Assembly: GCA_020744225.1 (NCBI GenBank)
Contig: JAGMWG010000005.1
Location: 1,054,001-1,118,000 of the forward strand
DNA: 64,000 bases
Direction: 5' to 3'
Origin: Paraphoma chrysanthemicola
Lineage: Eukaryota; Ascomycota; Dothideomycetes; Pleosporales; Phaeosphaeriaceae
Each line of letters starts with the position of its first letter. The stretch's first letter is position 1. The notes under the pieces were generated by a model. It saw only the letters and a list, made by a program, of their open reading frames with translations, had not been told where the DNA came from and made no database searches. Both the position numbers and the translations under genes were made by a program. Positions 11,127-23,480 of this stretch are shown one piece after another.

Positions 11127-14100
11127 TCTAAAGCTCAGAACGACGGAGTGAACTGATTTGAAGATTGAGGGCTTCGACGAAAGATTCGAACATATGGGAA
11201 ATGGGGGAATGTTAGTGCCACGACTAAGGGTCTACGATGGTATATTAAGGGCCATATGCGCTGGGCCACGATTTTGGTGCGCCTAAGCTCGCATAAAGAG
11301 CAAAGCAATCGCCACCACAGGGCCTCTAACAGGCGGTATGAACGCAGCTTGCGGGACTGCTGGTCGATCGTGTAATACATGGTTCTTGTCCAATCAGCGG
11401 TCAGAGCCACTCTTCTTGCGGGGCCCGCAATGGCATGTGCATGCAGGAGCATCCCAGCCCTAAGAATTGGGGCCACGGGAGGTTGATGCAGTGGCTTGGT
11501 TAAGACGTGCATCCGGAAGGATCATAATACCTGTTGGTGCAAGATGGCCCAGCACTGGAGAGCCTCGCGGGGTTTCGAAGGACCCACGACATCGGACGTG
11601 CGACAAAAGAAACGCTTCGCGCGGGATTAAAGAAACACGAAAGGGATGTGATACGAACACGCAGACCTCTGATGAAGGAATCGGCGATGCAGGGGGCGAG
11701 GTGTATGCTTCAACGGGATGGTCTGCTCGCATCCAATTTCGCAGTTGCAAGCTGCCGCGGACAGAGCGAACTGTGAGGCCAGGCAGCTGCAGGAAAGCTG
11801 GGACGAATGGGTGACAAGCGGTTGCGCGGAACCGGCTAGGAATCCAGACGGTAGTGTGTGATGTATGCAACGCGAGCCTGAGCTGGGATGGACAACGGAT
11901 GCTGCGGCCTGGCATGCCTGGGTACAATCGTGAGTCTTAGGCCCGCACCAGGGTTTCGATCTGCCCAGCCAATGCCGATCTGGACGAACACCAACTGCTC
12001 CCGTTCCACTCCTCCCTTCCTACAAATCAAGCTTCTCGCAGAGCCACGACTCCGAGTACGCATTCCAAAGTGTTGCATAGTCAGCACTATCTGCGGGCTA
12101 CGGCTCCGTGTCGACGGCAATTTAGCGTTACTCGCGCGGACACTTGGTCCGCGTTTCGGGAAACGTTCCTATACGCCTCCCGAGTCACGCACCACTGCCA
12201 CGCTTTTGATCGGTGGACCTCATGCATGAAGCGCGCAAGGAACACGTCGACACTTCCGCAACCTGAACACCCGTTCCTGACTTTTCGGATAGCAAGTGTG
12301 CCTGTTTAGAGCACGGTTTCCCGAATTAGCCTTCCGAGCTTCATGACCCACATACGTGGAGACAAGTGTCACGCAGCAGTGGAGCTCAAACTCGTTAGAG
12401 CTGAAGCGTGGAGATTCGCAGTCTTGCAGCATGGATGACCACAAGCTAAGCTGTCGTTGCGCCAAACGAGAACCACCCACAGAGGGCGGCCATCATTGTC
12501 ACAGTACATCTCAGCTTCCCCTGTCGACCCTTGAATTTAGGTGGTCGATTCTTTTGCGCTCATCGTGCTCAGGCCTCTGAATAGCCTCCTATCTACACGC
12601 GTCAACGCGTCATGATTGTCCTGCAGACTTCAAAATCATACGTTTACCACAACATGTGTATTGTGTCTGAACGGTCAACCACGGTCCATTTACGAGGAGG
12701 CTTGCCTTAGGGGCATCTCAATGACCCTAGTGCAGCATCTCCCACTTTATGCGCGCAAGAAGGCCGGAATCGATCTGATTGGAGGTATCAATGCCCCTGA
12801 TGTCTAGCAACCGTTGCGGGAACTACGCCACCTCATTGACCGATGAACGCTACAGCATTCTCAGAGCTGGCCACTGGCAATCCCACAATGGCACTACGGA
12901 GCATCCTCGAGCTGTTCGCCGAAACATGCATTGATGCACACCTGCTCGTATCCTGTTCAGCTCGCCCTCTGAAGAAAATGTGAGCTGATATCTTCGACGT
13001 GGGATTACCATCCGCCCTCACTAGGTCGTCTTCTGCCCTGGAGTGCGACTTATGTACCTAGCCTCGCATACAGCATAGTCCCACAAAAGTGACTTCAAAC
13101 CAACGTTTTTGCCGTCCGGAATCACAAAGAGACGACCAATGACCCATCACCATCGCTGAAATTACCTGTTGAGTCTGGCGCGAAGATTGTTGCCGGGTAT
13201 GGTACATCTGTCAAAATGACAGTGATCTACCTGCCAAACTTCGAATCTCACTCTCCTGCAACTCGGACATTGCAGATCGAAAAATCTTCCTGACATCGCT
13301 GAGAATACACGTCACGGTGGTGCTGTACTGCTGCATATCTGACGACAATAACAACCTCTACGGTCACATGGGATGAATCGTCGATCGTGCGCTTATCATG
13401 ACACTCGCGTTCATGTCCGACCGCCCTGGCGTAGAGCCACGCACCCACTAACCATCGCTCAATAGTGGCGGAGATCGACGTCTGAGTTCATGTCCCGAAA
13501 GAAAGTGGTCTGATAGTCGAAAAGGCCATAGGGCCAAAGCCCACGCAGTACTATTCCCGGGCGCCAAACGTTTTGAAGCGAGTTGACCAGACGCAGAATT
13601 TGGTGCTGTGTATGGAATCCGCTTGTCGCTTATGCGGTGTTGCGAGCATGGAGTCAAGCCTGCTGTACACTGACTCAGGACCATCGTTTGTATTACTGAG
13701 ACCTAGGTTTAGAAGACGAAGCAAAGTCCTACAGAAAGAACGACCGTGGCTACATACTCATCAGCATCGGCTGTAGTTTTGGTCAATAAATGGAACTTCC
13801 ATCGGCTGCGATTCTGAGCATTTGATTTCACAATAAGTATCCTGATTCACTAACCTTCGACAGAAAATACCTGGGGCATATTTCCTATCAACAGCATGTT
13901 AAAATCGCAATCTGTTTCAGGCCTTTGGGTGGGACGGGTCCGAAAGCGTCCGTCAACGGCAGGACCTATTTCTCGGAAGTCGGTGTATCAGATTAGCAAC
14001 ATCTGCCTTTAGGATCAGCAACAATCGCGCCACTCCTCAGACGACCGAGAAGGAGCATTCGCTCTCATTGATTCCTGATTTTCCAATTCAATGTGCCGAG

Positions 14101-15406
14101 GATTGCTCTCCCTCCAACGTGTCGCATCGACTCAGGTCAACCGAATAAAGAAGATCAAGCATTGTGCGTCCACCAAAACATGCTCAGTGCAAGAGATTCA
14201 CGCTCGAGGCTAAGCGACTTCCGTCTGATCGTATTGGCAAGAGGAAGTTCAATATGATACTGCAGCAAGGAATGGGCTGCAGAAAGATGGGTCAAATAGG
14301 ACTGTAGCGGCCGTTGCAAGACAACCCATGTCGACTGCCGAGCTCGCCCTGCAGGCCACCGGCTCACGAGTCAGTTCCTTGAGAAAACAGGGAACACTGG
14401 ACCAACCAACCTAGCACACTGGTAAATGCCATGACAATTTCCCTGCCATTTCAAGTATTATCGGTGTTCAGCTTATGATGGACGTAACGCGTTAACCGCC
14501 ACCCTCATAATGGCTACCCACCACCATCATGAGCAGGGGTACACGAAGCCGAGTGGCGAATGCCAGCACACTATAAGCAGACACAAGAAGTTCAACTTGT
14601 CGTGCCTATCGAACTCGTCTTCTTCAACTTCCACATTGACAGATATTATCTTTTTAAGAAGGAACCCATCAGAATTTCGAGATCATTGGATGCACGTCTT
14701 CGAATTGTCCTCTCTGTCCACTCACGTAGGCAACTTTGAGTGAGAATTGACGAAGTTTTGGCGTGCTGAGATGAGCTTCTTACGGACGTAGCGGATAGAC
14801 ATCATGAGCGTGGCGTTGAACCCGTCCCATGTACGGAGGTAGACGCCTTTTTATTGTACCGGATAGATCCGCCGGCGGCACGACTCAGTCAAATATGCAC
14901 GTCCATGAACGCGGCGATGCTTGTCAGATTCCTTGCCAATTGAGTCCGCGGGTTGCACACCTGAGGCCGAAGTCCGAGGGGAAATAGCCTCGGACGTCGA
15001 AGTGAGGGTGCATGATCCACCCCGAACGTCCAAATCCAGTTCCTTACGTAGGGAACTGAATGCAACCAAAGAAGCGTGGTAATCGAGATCCTCAATTCGG
15101 CTGGTAAACGCGCCCGCTTATGCTTGTATTTAATATCCGCTTCAAGCACAACGTAAATACCAACGAGGGTTTCCCATGATTTCGCTTATGAAGACACCCT
15201 AGATACCGTACACGGTATATGAGCGAATTAGAGAACCCTCCGAAGTATCTGGACCGAACCTTTATCGCAGATTGAAGATGAGTTGTTTGAAAGACTATGT
15301 ACGAAATGTCGCATTCAGCGAGGAAAAGTATTTACAAGCAGAAATCTGGCGCCTCCGGAACCGACTATCAGCAAACCCATGCTCTCACCGTCAAACTACT
15401 CAAGGA
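11127..15406. other. 4.3-kb gene-poor region
   Basis: Stop-dense in all frames apart from short shadow frames. The only coding-like patch is at about 14640-14700 (plus), where a peptide resembling the start of an EthD domain is readable without any supporting continuation. I see no transposase, long terminal repeat or tRNA. Confidence 0.5.
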
Positions 15407-17111
15407 CTAAGCCTTGAACAGCTCTATAGCATCGAGAATGACGTTTGGAGCCAAAAAACCATCCCCAGCATTTCCACTCGCGCAGTTGATAGTAATCGAA
15501 TTGCTGCCACTGACCAGCTTCCCTGCTGGAATCGCAAAGTCATACACCTCTCCAAAGCCCCTATACGCGCCTCTCGTCAGACCACGTGAGTCGATTTTTG
15601 TGGGCGCCGCCGGAGTCGCAGGCGCATAGCCGTTAACTACAATAGACGGTCTGCCGCCCGAGAACGATAGCGTTGTGCCAACGCGTAGTGTCGCTGCAGC
15701 AGTGCTTGTACCAGTGAACTTGATTGTGAGAGGGTTGTTGTCTTTGACGATCGCCATTGGCACGCTGTCGACGCTGCTTGATCCGACAGTGTACGTCAAC
15801 GGGCCCCAGGAGGACATGCGCGAGTCAGTGGGGTGCATGCGCAGCTGCTTATCTGCATTCCTAAAACCCTTGGGCTGACCATCCCAATCGCCGATGCGCC
15901 AGATGGATGTCTTGGTCTCGGTGTCGGCAGCAATGTTCGCTGTTGTGGCGGCACCGGCTTTGACCGTCACACTGGCGGCTTTGACCTTGAACTCGCCCTG
16001 GTACAGGACCTGAGTATAAGTGCCGGGTTTCATGGCTGGCGAAGTGAATTTTCCAGCGCTGTCGGCGTAAGCCCAGTATTGTGCGGCGTCATTGTACCAA
16101 TGCAGCACGCGCTGGAAGCTGGTGGAGACGCCAGTTGCGGTACCTATTACCGTGCCGCGGCCAGACGGGGCGACGTAGCCGGTGATACTGAGGTCCTTAA
16201 AGAAGGTAGTGTCGAGGTTGGATCCGCCTTGTGGCACACCGCTGCGAGTGAAGGCCAAGGCGTAAGGTCCGTGGAGACCCATCCGATATTTCTCCGTCTG
16301 AACATGGCCAGAGTTCATGTAGAAGGTAAGGGAAGTGTACGGCCCATTATTGTTGACATTTATATCGCGGAAGAAGGGGCCTCCAGATGACGCTTCATAA
16401 GAATACGAGTTCAGCAAGAAACATGCGTGGACAGCGTCGCTGTTGGCGCAGTGCTAGGAGTGGATCAGCTTGGCGGTATATTTCTCGATTGCAGTGAGTA
16501 CGTACCACGGTATCGTCTATAAAGCGATCTGACGAGTAGAACTTGGATCGAGTCTGGCCATCGACCACGTAGACATCGGAGCCCTCCACAGTTGAAGTCG
16601 ATCCAGCAGTCTTTGATGCATCCCCAAAAGGATAGGCCAGGGGCAATACCGCGTTGTTCAATCGAGCAATGAAACGCAACTCTCCAACATCTGGCTCCGC
16701 CGTCGTATATGTGGCCATGTAGATCGTCGCGTCGCCACTTTTGACCACCATGTAGTGCGTGAGAGTAGACGTGGTGCATGTAATTTTTACATACTGGCTG
16801 CTGATCGTTTCGTATTTTACAGTAGCCGTTCCAAGTCCAGAGGAAATGTGTGACCCAGTCGATGAGTACTGCAGTTCTTCACTTCGGTACTTGATTGACT
16901 TGATGTCGCAACTCTTGGCATTGACCGTGAAGACTAGGGGATTTGCCGAGCCAGCATCAACAGTGATGATATCTCCGCTCTGCGAGGCGCCGAAGGCTAG
17001 AGCAGTACGTTACAAGCGGTCCTTTCATGGGTCACATTTTGAGGGATGCTTACCCGCCAGGGCCGAGGAAGTGAAAGTGGCCGCAGCCCAAAATGCGCTC
17101 CTGACGAACAT
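15407..17111 (-). CDS. Secreted rhamnogalacturonan lyase, polysaccharide lyase family 4
   Basis: Cleaves the rhamnogalacturonan I backbone of pectin by beta-elimination; secreted. Three exons: 17111-17054, 16996-16506 and 16453-15407, with introns of 57 nt (16997-17053) and 52 nt (16454-16505); the product is 531 aa, normal for the family. A signal peptide (FVRSAFWAAATFTSSALA) ends near residue 20. The catalytic domain carries TRSKFYSSDRF, whose Lys (about 171) fits the catalytic Lys, and YMNSGHVQTE, whose His (about 233) fits the catalytic His. SSGGPFFRDI and GLHGPY are further family blocks. A fibronectin-III-like domain (from about GYVAPSGRGTV) and a C-terminal jelly-roll domain (from SIWRIGDWDG) complete the PL4 architecture. 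One active-site Tyr seen in well-studied enzymes appears to be Thr here (LTFYMNSGH). Confidence 0.95.
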
Positions 17112-17818
17112 GTTTGGCGCACAACGAACGAAGCGAAGGGATGACAAGAAACAGGCAGCCCTAGAACTTGACTTTAATACTGGCTAATAAGCACCCTTAC
17201 GTCTGACATTCAATCAAACCAAGCACCAGCGTTCCCGTTGAAGCACCGGCAAGGTATCTGCTAGGGAAGTCTCGGCGCCAGTTACACCGAAACACTTCTC
17301 ATTTCCACGACTCGAACATCTCACCACCCACATCTGAGGTCGCGTGAACGCTGCGTTTCAATCATTTTGAGTTCGGAAGCGGAAGGTATACCCAAGACCG
17401 AAGCACGCATTACTGTGTGTCCGGTGTGTCCGCACGCTATTCAATTATTAGCCCCGGGATTTGATTTGCCGGCGTTATACACGTGTGGAAGAATCCGGGG
17501 TGCATGCGAGCTTATTGGTGGCGCGGACTTGTTTCCTCATGTTTAAGCACTTTAGATAGCTTGGCAGGGGAGAAGCTTAGCCAGGTGCGGTGATGCTTGG
17601 TGGGGCCGCAGGAGGCGAACATTGGAGGAACGGGGGATGTGTTTCAAAGCTGGATTAGAGGGTCTGGAAGCCGGGGAAATGCGAACGCGGAGGTGATGGG
17701 GAATTTGGAAGACGCCGAAAAGCTTAATAAGAAACCGATGAGCTAATATCACGTCGATAAGGTGTCAATCGTAGAACTGCTAAGCCCTGAATGGAGGCAT
17801 ATGGGAATGCACAATGAC
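17112..17818. other. Intergenic, promoter of the lyase
   Basis: Upstream region of the lyase and downstream region of the aldolase-family gene. No gene seen. Confidence 0.5.
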
Positions 17819-18840
17819 TCAGTCGTCACCAGATGGACACTCGTTCTTGTACAACGGATTGACTCCGACTTCTCGGGTCCAGAGTGCCCACGGCCGCGTG
17901 ACTGTACCTTGCATCGATTCGAAGGTGTCCGCACATTCCCTGTCGCTTAGGTACTTTAGGTCTCCTTCAGTCTTCGCCTTTGCTGATTTAATTGAGCCGC
18001 CGCCCTGAACATCTACCTTCCCTTCAATCGTGTGCCCAAAGTGCGCGTTATGAATCGTCAGTGCGGTAGTTTGTGTCCTGGCAGCTTCACGTGTGTAAAT
18101 TGCTTGATACACGGCTTCCTCGATCCCGCGAGCGACTGTAGTGAAGCCATGGCCCCGGAGAAGGACTACCGCATGATCGGGCTCCAAGGGCTGTTCTCCG
18201 CTGGATCCGCCGACCTGTGAAGGCAGCGCAGATCGCACCTTAGAAAAGATGAAGCCGGCGCTAGTTGCGGGCTTGAAAGACGCCGCGAGAGAAGCGCCTA
18301 GCGTGGAGTCGCTAACGAGAAGGTCGTGCTTGCTGCCGGACGGATAGTGGCCAGAGGCATCCCAGACAGGAACATCTTTGCCTGTATATCTTTTGGTAAG
18401 CTTTGCGCCCATAAGCTTGGAGATCGGCTTGTACCTAGGAATCCAGCCATGTGTATCGTGGCCCTCAATGGCACACCACTAACACAATACGGCAATACGT
18501 CGGCGGCATGACTATGAACCACGCTATTGACGCTTGGGAAACGTTTGTAGATCTCACTGTGGATGTGCCTTTCCAGGTATCCTGGCTTGAGATTTGTCTT
18601 TTCCACTTCCTCTGCAGAGTCCACTTTGTACTCGACCAGGTCATCCGGCGAGCTCACCAGTGCCGGTGGCATGTTGCACGGCATCCAAAAAGTGGCCGGA
18701 TTGTCTGGACTGCGGACCGAGATGTGGCCGTAAGCGTCGAAGATGCCATGATGATGTAGAATGTGGCAAGCGGAGACCAGACCGCTGAAGAGGTCTTCAA
18801 GGCCGATCTTTTCGCGTTTAGGGAAATATCCGGTTGACAT
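17819..18840 (-). CDS. Class II aldolase/adducin-family protein
   Basis: Two exons, 18840-18435 and 18381-17819, with a 53-nt intron (18382-18434; donor GTACAA, branch CTTAC, acceptor ACAG), giving 322 aa. Splicing joins HMAGFLG to KDVPVWDASGHY, restoring a contiguous domain. Zn-site residues of the fold are visible: HSH at 109-111 in VVHSHAADVLPY, and a later HAVVLLRGHGF carrying the third histidine. Asp/Gly blocks near HGIFDAYGHISVR mark the N-terminal strand. The start at 18840 (MSTGYFPKREK) is preferred over an in-frame extension of about 57 residues that is basic and unlike the family. Members act as sugar-phosphate aldolases or epimerases or as decarboxylases; the substrate here cannot be read from sequence. 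Confidence 0.9.
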
Positions 18841-19322
18841 GGTGAGAGTGAAGGATAGTGGCAAGCATCGTGGGCAGATGTCAAAGCATCTATGTTTGCT
18901 ATTTCTTGTTGTTGCTGCTCGATGACGTGCATCGCGGGAGCGGGGAGGAACGACTGGCGGAGATGCGTCGGACCTCGAATGAGGAAGGACATGGCCACCC
19001 ACCACCACCACCGTCCGCTCGCAAACCAGCGAAGTCGAACGTTGGCAATCGGACGCTTCGGACCCTGATACATCTCTGTTGGGGTCCCTGGAAATATCTC
19101 ATACCCGACTTTCAAGAACTCCCATGCCGCTTCAGAGTCTTTTATTGCTTCCGACTGTAATCTGCAGCATGCTTCCAGACTGCACGAATGTCTTCATTGT
19201 GATACGCACTAACCACTGGCTACAACGGGGTGTAGCTAGTCCATCAAGAGACCGAGTTTTCGCAAAATGAGTATCATCCAACGGTGTATCTTTGAAGATG
19301 TGCGACAAAACCTGAGAAGATC
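18841..19322. other. Intergenic spacer before the tandem repeat
   Basis: 5' UTR/promoter of the aldolase-family gene, then unassigned DNA. No gene seen. Confidence 0.45.
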
Positions 19323-19795
19323 ATCTAGATCTAGGATACAAAGAAGGAATACGACTTATCTTCGGCTTAGTAGCTATGCAATTATAGGTTTAGAGTATCT
19401 AGTGTCCCTTTCCTCTCACCTGTGTATGACACGCGATAGACGCGCGATACTTCCCTCACTAAAGCTTGAGCTCGCATGCTCGACAGCTGACCAGTTCTTC
19501 AAGTCCAGGAAGCACCGGAGGGATGGCACTTGTTCAAGACTCAGCGGCTATGCTTTCATAGCCCAGGGCATCTAAGAACGCTGCTCTCTCAATAAAGTTC
19601 AAATTACTCGATGACGGACGGAGATTCTCTTACCAAAGTTTCACCTCACAGGCTCAAAATCAGGTAAGACTCTCAAGATCTAGAATGCATATGAGTAATA
19701 GCACTTATTTTCGACTTAGCGACTATGATCTTGTAGCACTATACTAAACAAACTCGCTTCTCTCACTGTAGCCAGAACACACAGGCTCTGCAGCA
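19323..19795. repeat. Three degenerate tandem copies of a roughly 175-bp unit
   Basis: The block CTTAGTAGCTATG (from 19366), CTCAGCGGCTATG (from 19540) and CTTAGCGACTATG (from 19715) recurs at spacings of 174 and 175 bp. The flanks align as well: a CAAGTCCAGGAAGCAC-like stretch about 40 bp before the block and a CTTCTCTCAC-like stretch about 35 bp after it. Copies 1 and 3 show T/A where copy 2 has C/G at several sites, the direction expected from RIP-type C-to-T change. The unit codes for nothing recognisable. Confidence 0.7.
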
Positions 19796-19949
19796 TAAGT
19801 TTCTCTCCTCGCTAACACCATTCCTCCCACTTCCTCTCCATCTTTCCATCAAACCACCTCAATTTTACAACTTTTACCACTTGACCTGCGCAGTCTCTGG
19901 TTTGCGTCGCTCACCTCAACATTCCCATAATTGGGTGATCATTTGAACG

Positions 19950-21031
19950 ATGTACGAACTCCTAAGTCAGCCAGGTTTTCAATTCTACATTCTCCAGCTC
20001 CATGGTGATCTACAATAGACCTTCAAAGTTGAAGGGAGTTCCGACAAGCACGGAGAGCTGACCGAGAATGACCTACGACACGCCCAAGATCAGATCAAAG
20101 TGGAGGACTATCCCGTCATGGAGAGTGTCAAGATCAGCGCGGCGGGTTGCGAAATCCAACTGGTCAAGAATCTCGGGTTCCTGATGATCACCTTCGGTGC
20201 AAGTGACGGTGCGACAGTAACTTGGGAATTCCAAAAGCTTGAAGAGCTTCGGCAAGCTACCAGATCCGTGGGCACGCAAACCATCACGACCCTTCCTGTC
20301 ATCATCAAAGGCATGAAGCCTGCCCAAAAACCGCTCGTTAGCGCCCCAGCTGAGACCTTCTTGCAATCTCGAGGTCGCAAGATCACTTCCATCTTTTGCG
20401 AGGATGCATCCGGCACCAAATGGAAAGTCACGCCAGAGGGCGTAGCCAAGCGCTTACGAAGTGAGTTCTTGCACATCTGCACCTAAAGTTTCTTCTGACA
20501 TGTTTCAGCCGCCAATGATCATTGTGATAATCCATCACGTCCACTAGATGATCAGCCAGCTGCGATGCGTACCAGATCACGTCTCCGTTTGCAGCAGATT
20601 GTGCGCATGAACGCTGCTACCGAATTGCTGCCGCAACATCTCTTCCTCAAAGGCGAAATTATCACAGGAACCACGATGCTAGGAGTACTACCCTGCGGAC
20701 ATGTGTGCATATCTCGCAATTCCAAGAAGATCAAGTTCTGGCACAATGCCGGCTCCTCTGTGGATCAAGAGATTGAGAGAGACAACACTAGTAAGTCAAG
20801 CTGCCTTCTGCATTTGGACAAACGCTAATCTCTAAAGCCCGCGTACTCTTTGAACCGGATGGCAATGAACATAAGCTTGAGATCATGCACGGAGATGCTG
20901 TCGTCTTCGCCTCGAGACACTCATCAAACATCCACGCGACTGGGAGCACGAATGAATATATTCTGACTTCATCAAGGTGCTCAAGCGTTGTGTTTCTCCA
21001 ACCTAGTGCGCCGCAGGGTCACCGTACATGA
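19950..21031 (+). pseudogene. Three-exon hypothetical gene interrupted by one in-frame TAG
   Basis: Exons 19950-20460, 20509-20790 and 20838-21031, with introns of 48 nt (GTGAGT...TTTCAG, branch CTGAC) and 47 nt (GTAAGT...AAAG), give a single frame of 329 codons ending in TGA. Codon 23 is TAG (20016-20018), flanked by HGDLQ and TFKVEGSSDKHG. Both splice phases fit exactly and no other stop occurs, so the coding potential is real on both sides of the TAG. If translation started at the next in-frame ATG (20118) a 271-aa protein would result. The protein is alpha/beta in appearance (KITSIFCEDASGTKWKV, LEIMHGDAVVFASRHS); I do not recognise the family. Upstream DNA is CT-rich, as in fungal core promoters. 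Possibly a recent pseudogene, possibly read-through. Confidence 0.6.
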
Positions 21032-21620
21032 ATCTAAGTATACGACCAGAAGAGCTATAACCCTGGAGACGATTAGCACAGATGTTTGTGCGGAAAGAGA
21101 AAAGGGTGGCAGGGACAAGTTGGCAACTGGTCCGCAATGTCCGAGCGAGACTCCGCTGTACAGCGGCACGACTTGAACGCGTGGGGAAGGCCTTCTTTGA
21201 ATAGGTTGACCTTGTCAATACTACGCCAGAGAGCGATTTACCAAGGCCAAGGAATTAAGTGGAGCATCCGGTGGGCATGGTCCACACATCATCGCAGTAC
21301 ACGCGTTCATGAGGTTTCCTGGCTTCTCGTTTTCGGCAATTGAGTTTAGGAACGGATGCACAGCACTATATTGCGTTGGATCAGCTCTTGAAATTCTTCC
21401 GCAAGCTACGTGGTGCTACGCAACCATCTCTCAGTAATGATACTTCCTGAGCAAAACAATCGCAGAAACAATTCCAGATCGAGCCTCCAGTAATATCCTC
21501 CGTTGTATCCTTCTACTTCCGTGTACTGCCTTGTTTCTGTGCTTCGCAATCCAGGGCTCATGTGCATCCTGTCCGACCCGATTTGGTATACGCTCAATTC
21601 TCCGTGGCGTGACATTTCTC
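21032..21620. other. Intergenic gap between convergent genes
   Basis: 3' flanks of two convergent genes; nothing else seen. Confidence 0.5.
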
Positions 21621-22208
21621 TCAATCCATATGCACGTCCCCATCCCGATCCCCACCCTCACCACCCCTCATACCCACTCCGCCACCACTCATCATTCCAT
21701 CCTCCTCTTCCGAACTTCCCGCGTCCTCTGCATTCTCGCCTATGCCGTCCTCATCCTCACTATCCTCATCCACCATCTTCCGCTCAACCTGGCACTTGCG
21801 CGCATAACACCCACCTCTCTCCTCAGTCTTCCCACCAATTCCGATCCCTGTGAACAAACCTCTCCTCATCTCCTCGATGATCTTGTCGAGGTCGACTTTA
21901 CACTGTCCTGTATCGTACATAACCTTTTTAGCGCGGGCATTTGCATTCCTCTTATTGCTGTGTACGCTATCGATGCGAAACGTGCCTTTGTTATAGGTAA
22001 AATCGGATGGCGTGGTATAACACGTGTCTGTGACAATGTATACGATCTGTGCGGGATGGGATTGCGCAGATGAGGGTGTGTTGGAAGTGGATGTAGAATG
22101 TTGCGCGTGGTGGTTCCCTGGTGTAGGCGTGATATTTGATCTTGACGAGCGATTTTCGCAGGCTGTGTATCCGCGCTCCGAGGAGTTATTGGCGGGTGGG
22201 TGCGGCAT
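21621..22208 (-). CDS. Conserved-looking fungal hypothetical protein with acidic tail
   Basis: Single-exon frame of 195 aa from the ATG at 22208. Residues 1-60 are Ser/Thr/Asn/Pro-rich and disordered. The centre is a compact domain (IVYIVTDTCYTTPSDF, YNKGTFRIDSVHSNKRNANA, KIIEEMRRGLFTGIGIGG). The tail is Asp/Glu/Gly-rich and ends GDVHMD. The domain resembles small uncharacterised proteins I know from other ascomycetes, where a similar VTDT-YTTPS-F block precedes ANARAKK; no function is established. An in-frame extension upstream lacks an ATG. Confidence 0.7.
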   Translation of the reverse strand: MPHPPANNSSERGYTACENRSSRSNITPTPGNHHAQHSTSTSNTPSSAQSHPAQIVYIVTDTCYTTPSDFTYNKGTFRIDSVHSNKRNANARAKKVMYDTGQCKVDLDKIIEEMRRGLFTGIGIGGKTEERGGCYARKCQVERKMVDEDSEDEDGIGENAEDAGSSEEEDGMMSGGGVGMRGGEGGDRDGDVHMD

Positions 22209-23480
22209 TCTGGCTGGCGTATTTGTCGAACAGCGCACGTCTAGCAACGTGTTGTTCGCAAGGCCACGTACTCTCCCGGATCTCTACTGCGAGGTGTGTA
22301 TCGTCGGGACGCGTCGTTGAACTCAAAAATCGTGGGAACAGAAAGCCGGCGCAAGAAATGTATATGGCTGCACCAGGTGGCGTCGAATCGTACCACAGCA
22401 TCGGTTTGGCATGTGGGAAGATTCTAGGTGGCCCTCGAAAGCAAGTTCCATCACTGGCGTCTAGAACGCTCTATGACCTCCTGCTTTCTCGTAAGCCCGA
22501 CGAGCACTTGCTTGTTCCGCGGATTGGGCGGATAGACTTGTCGCAGGCGCGATGTGCAATTGGCGTTCATTTCGCGTGGTATAGTGTACCATGCGAGACC
22601 TGGTGTTGCACGGCTGTCACGCTATACTGGATCACTTGTGATGATGTTGAAGATCTGCGTGCGTTGCTTTGATCCCTAGCCAGAACACGGTCCTCGAACA
22701 GAACATGTCGAAGGAACATATCGTCACTAGCGCCTCGTAATGCGCTGTGGGACTTTGCTTCTTGGACATGAGCGTTCCAAATACAAATCGTGGTACAAGG
22801 GTGAGAGGGTTGGAGGACAAAAAGACCCTGAGGACGCTAGGTCGGCGAACCAACTCCACGCGATCCCGGGGGCCCAAAGATTTGGTTTATTTAGCGGGAC
22901 GATCGATGCAAGGTACCATCCGTGGGCCACTCCCGACCGCTCCTCCACCACGCTAGGCAAGGTTGGAGACTGCTCCTGTGCTTGAAAACAAGCTGGTCTG
23001 GGACTCAAGCTGATGCTGAAAGTGTACGGCAAGTTTCAGAGGTTGATTGACGAGGATCCAGGCAAGCCTGGTGGTTGCCAATGACTTGAAAGACGACCAT
23101 CGCCTTCATATTCAGCATTGAGAGTCTTCGCGCGACTGCATCGATCGGCGATACAGCGGTGCTACTCAGAACCATGGTTCGCGCAGCTGCCATATTTCGG
23201 CACCCTGCATTAGGTGGAGCATCGGGCCGTGACATTTTCACTAGAGGCGCAAGAGCTTGGAAGAAGTATTTCAATTATACAAATGCAAGCAGTTGCAATC
23301 TGCCGCCAACGTACCGTTCATGTGTCTTCCCGCCTAGCGCCACTGCTAACGATGTCCCTATTATACAGAGAATAAAGTACCGACCGACATGCCGTGCGTC
23401 ATTTTCGTGTTTGTGGAAAGGAGATTATCAAGCCGCCTATCGGCCGTCTATGGTATGGATGCTGTTGTACCATGAGAAGC
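22209..23480. other. Intergenic, nothing recognised
   Basis: Promoter of the preceding gene and 3' flank of PMT1. Reading frames here are short and without domain features. Confidence 0.5.

Noticed and set aside
18841..19011. N-terminal extension of the aldolase-family protein by about 57 residues.
   Set aside because: The extension is basic and His/Arg/Pro-rich, unlike the family, and the internal ATG at 18840 fits the domain start.
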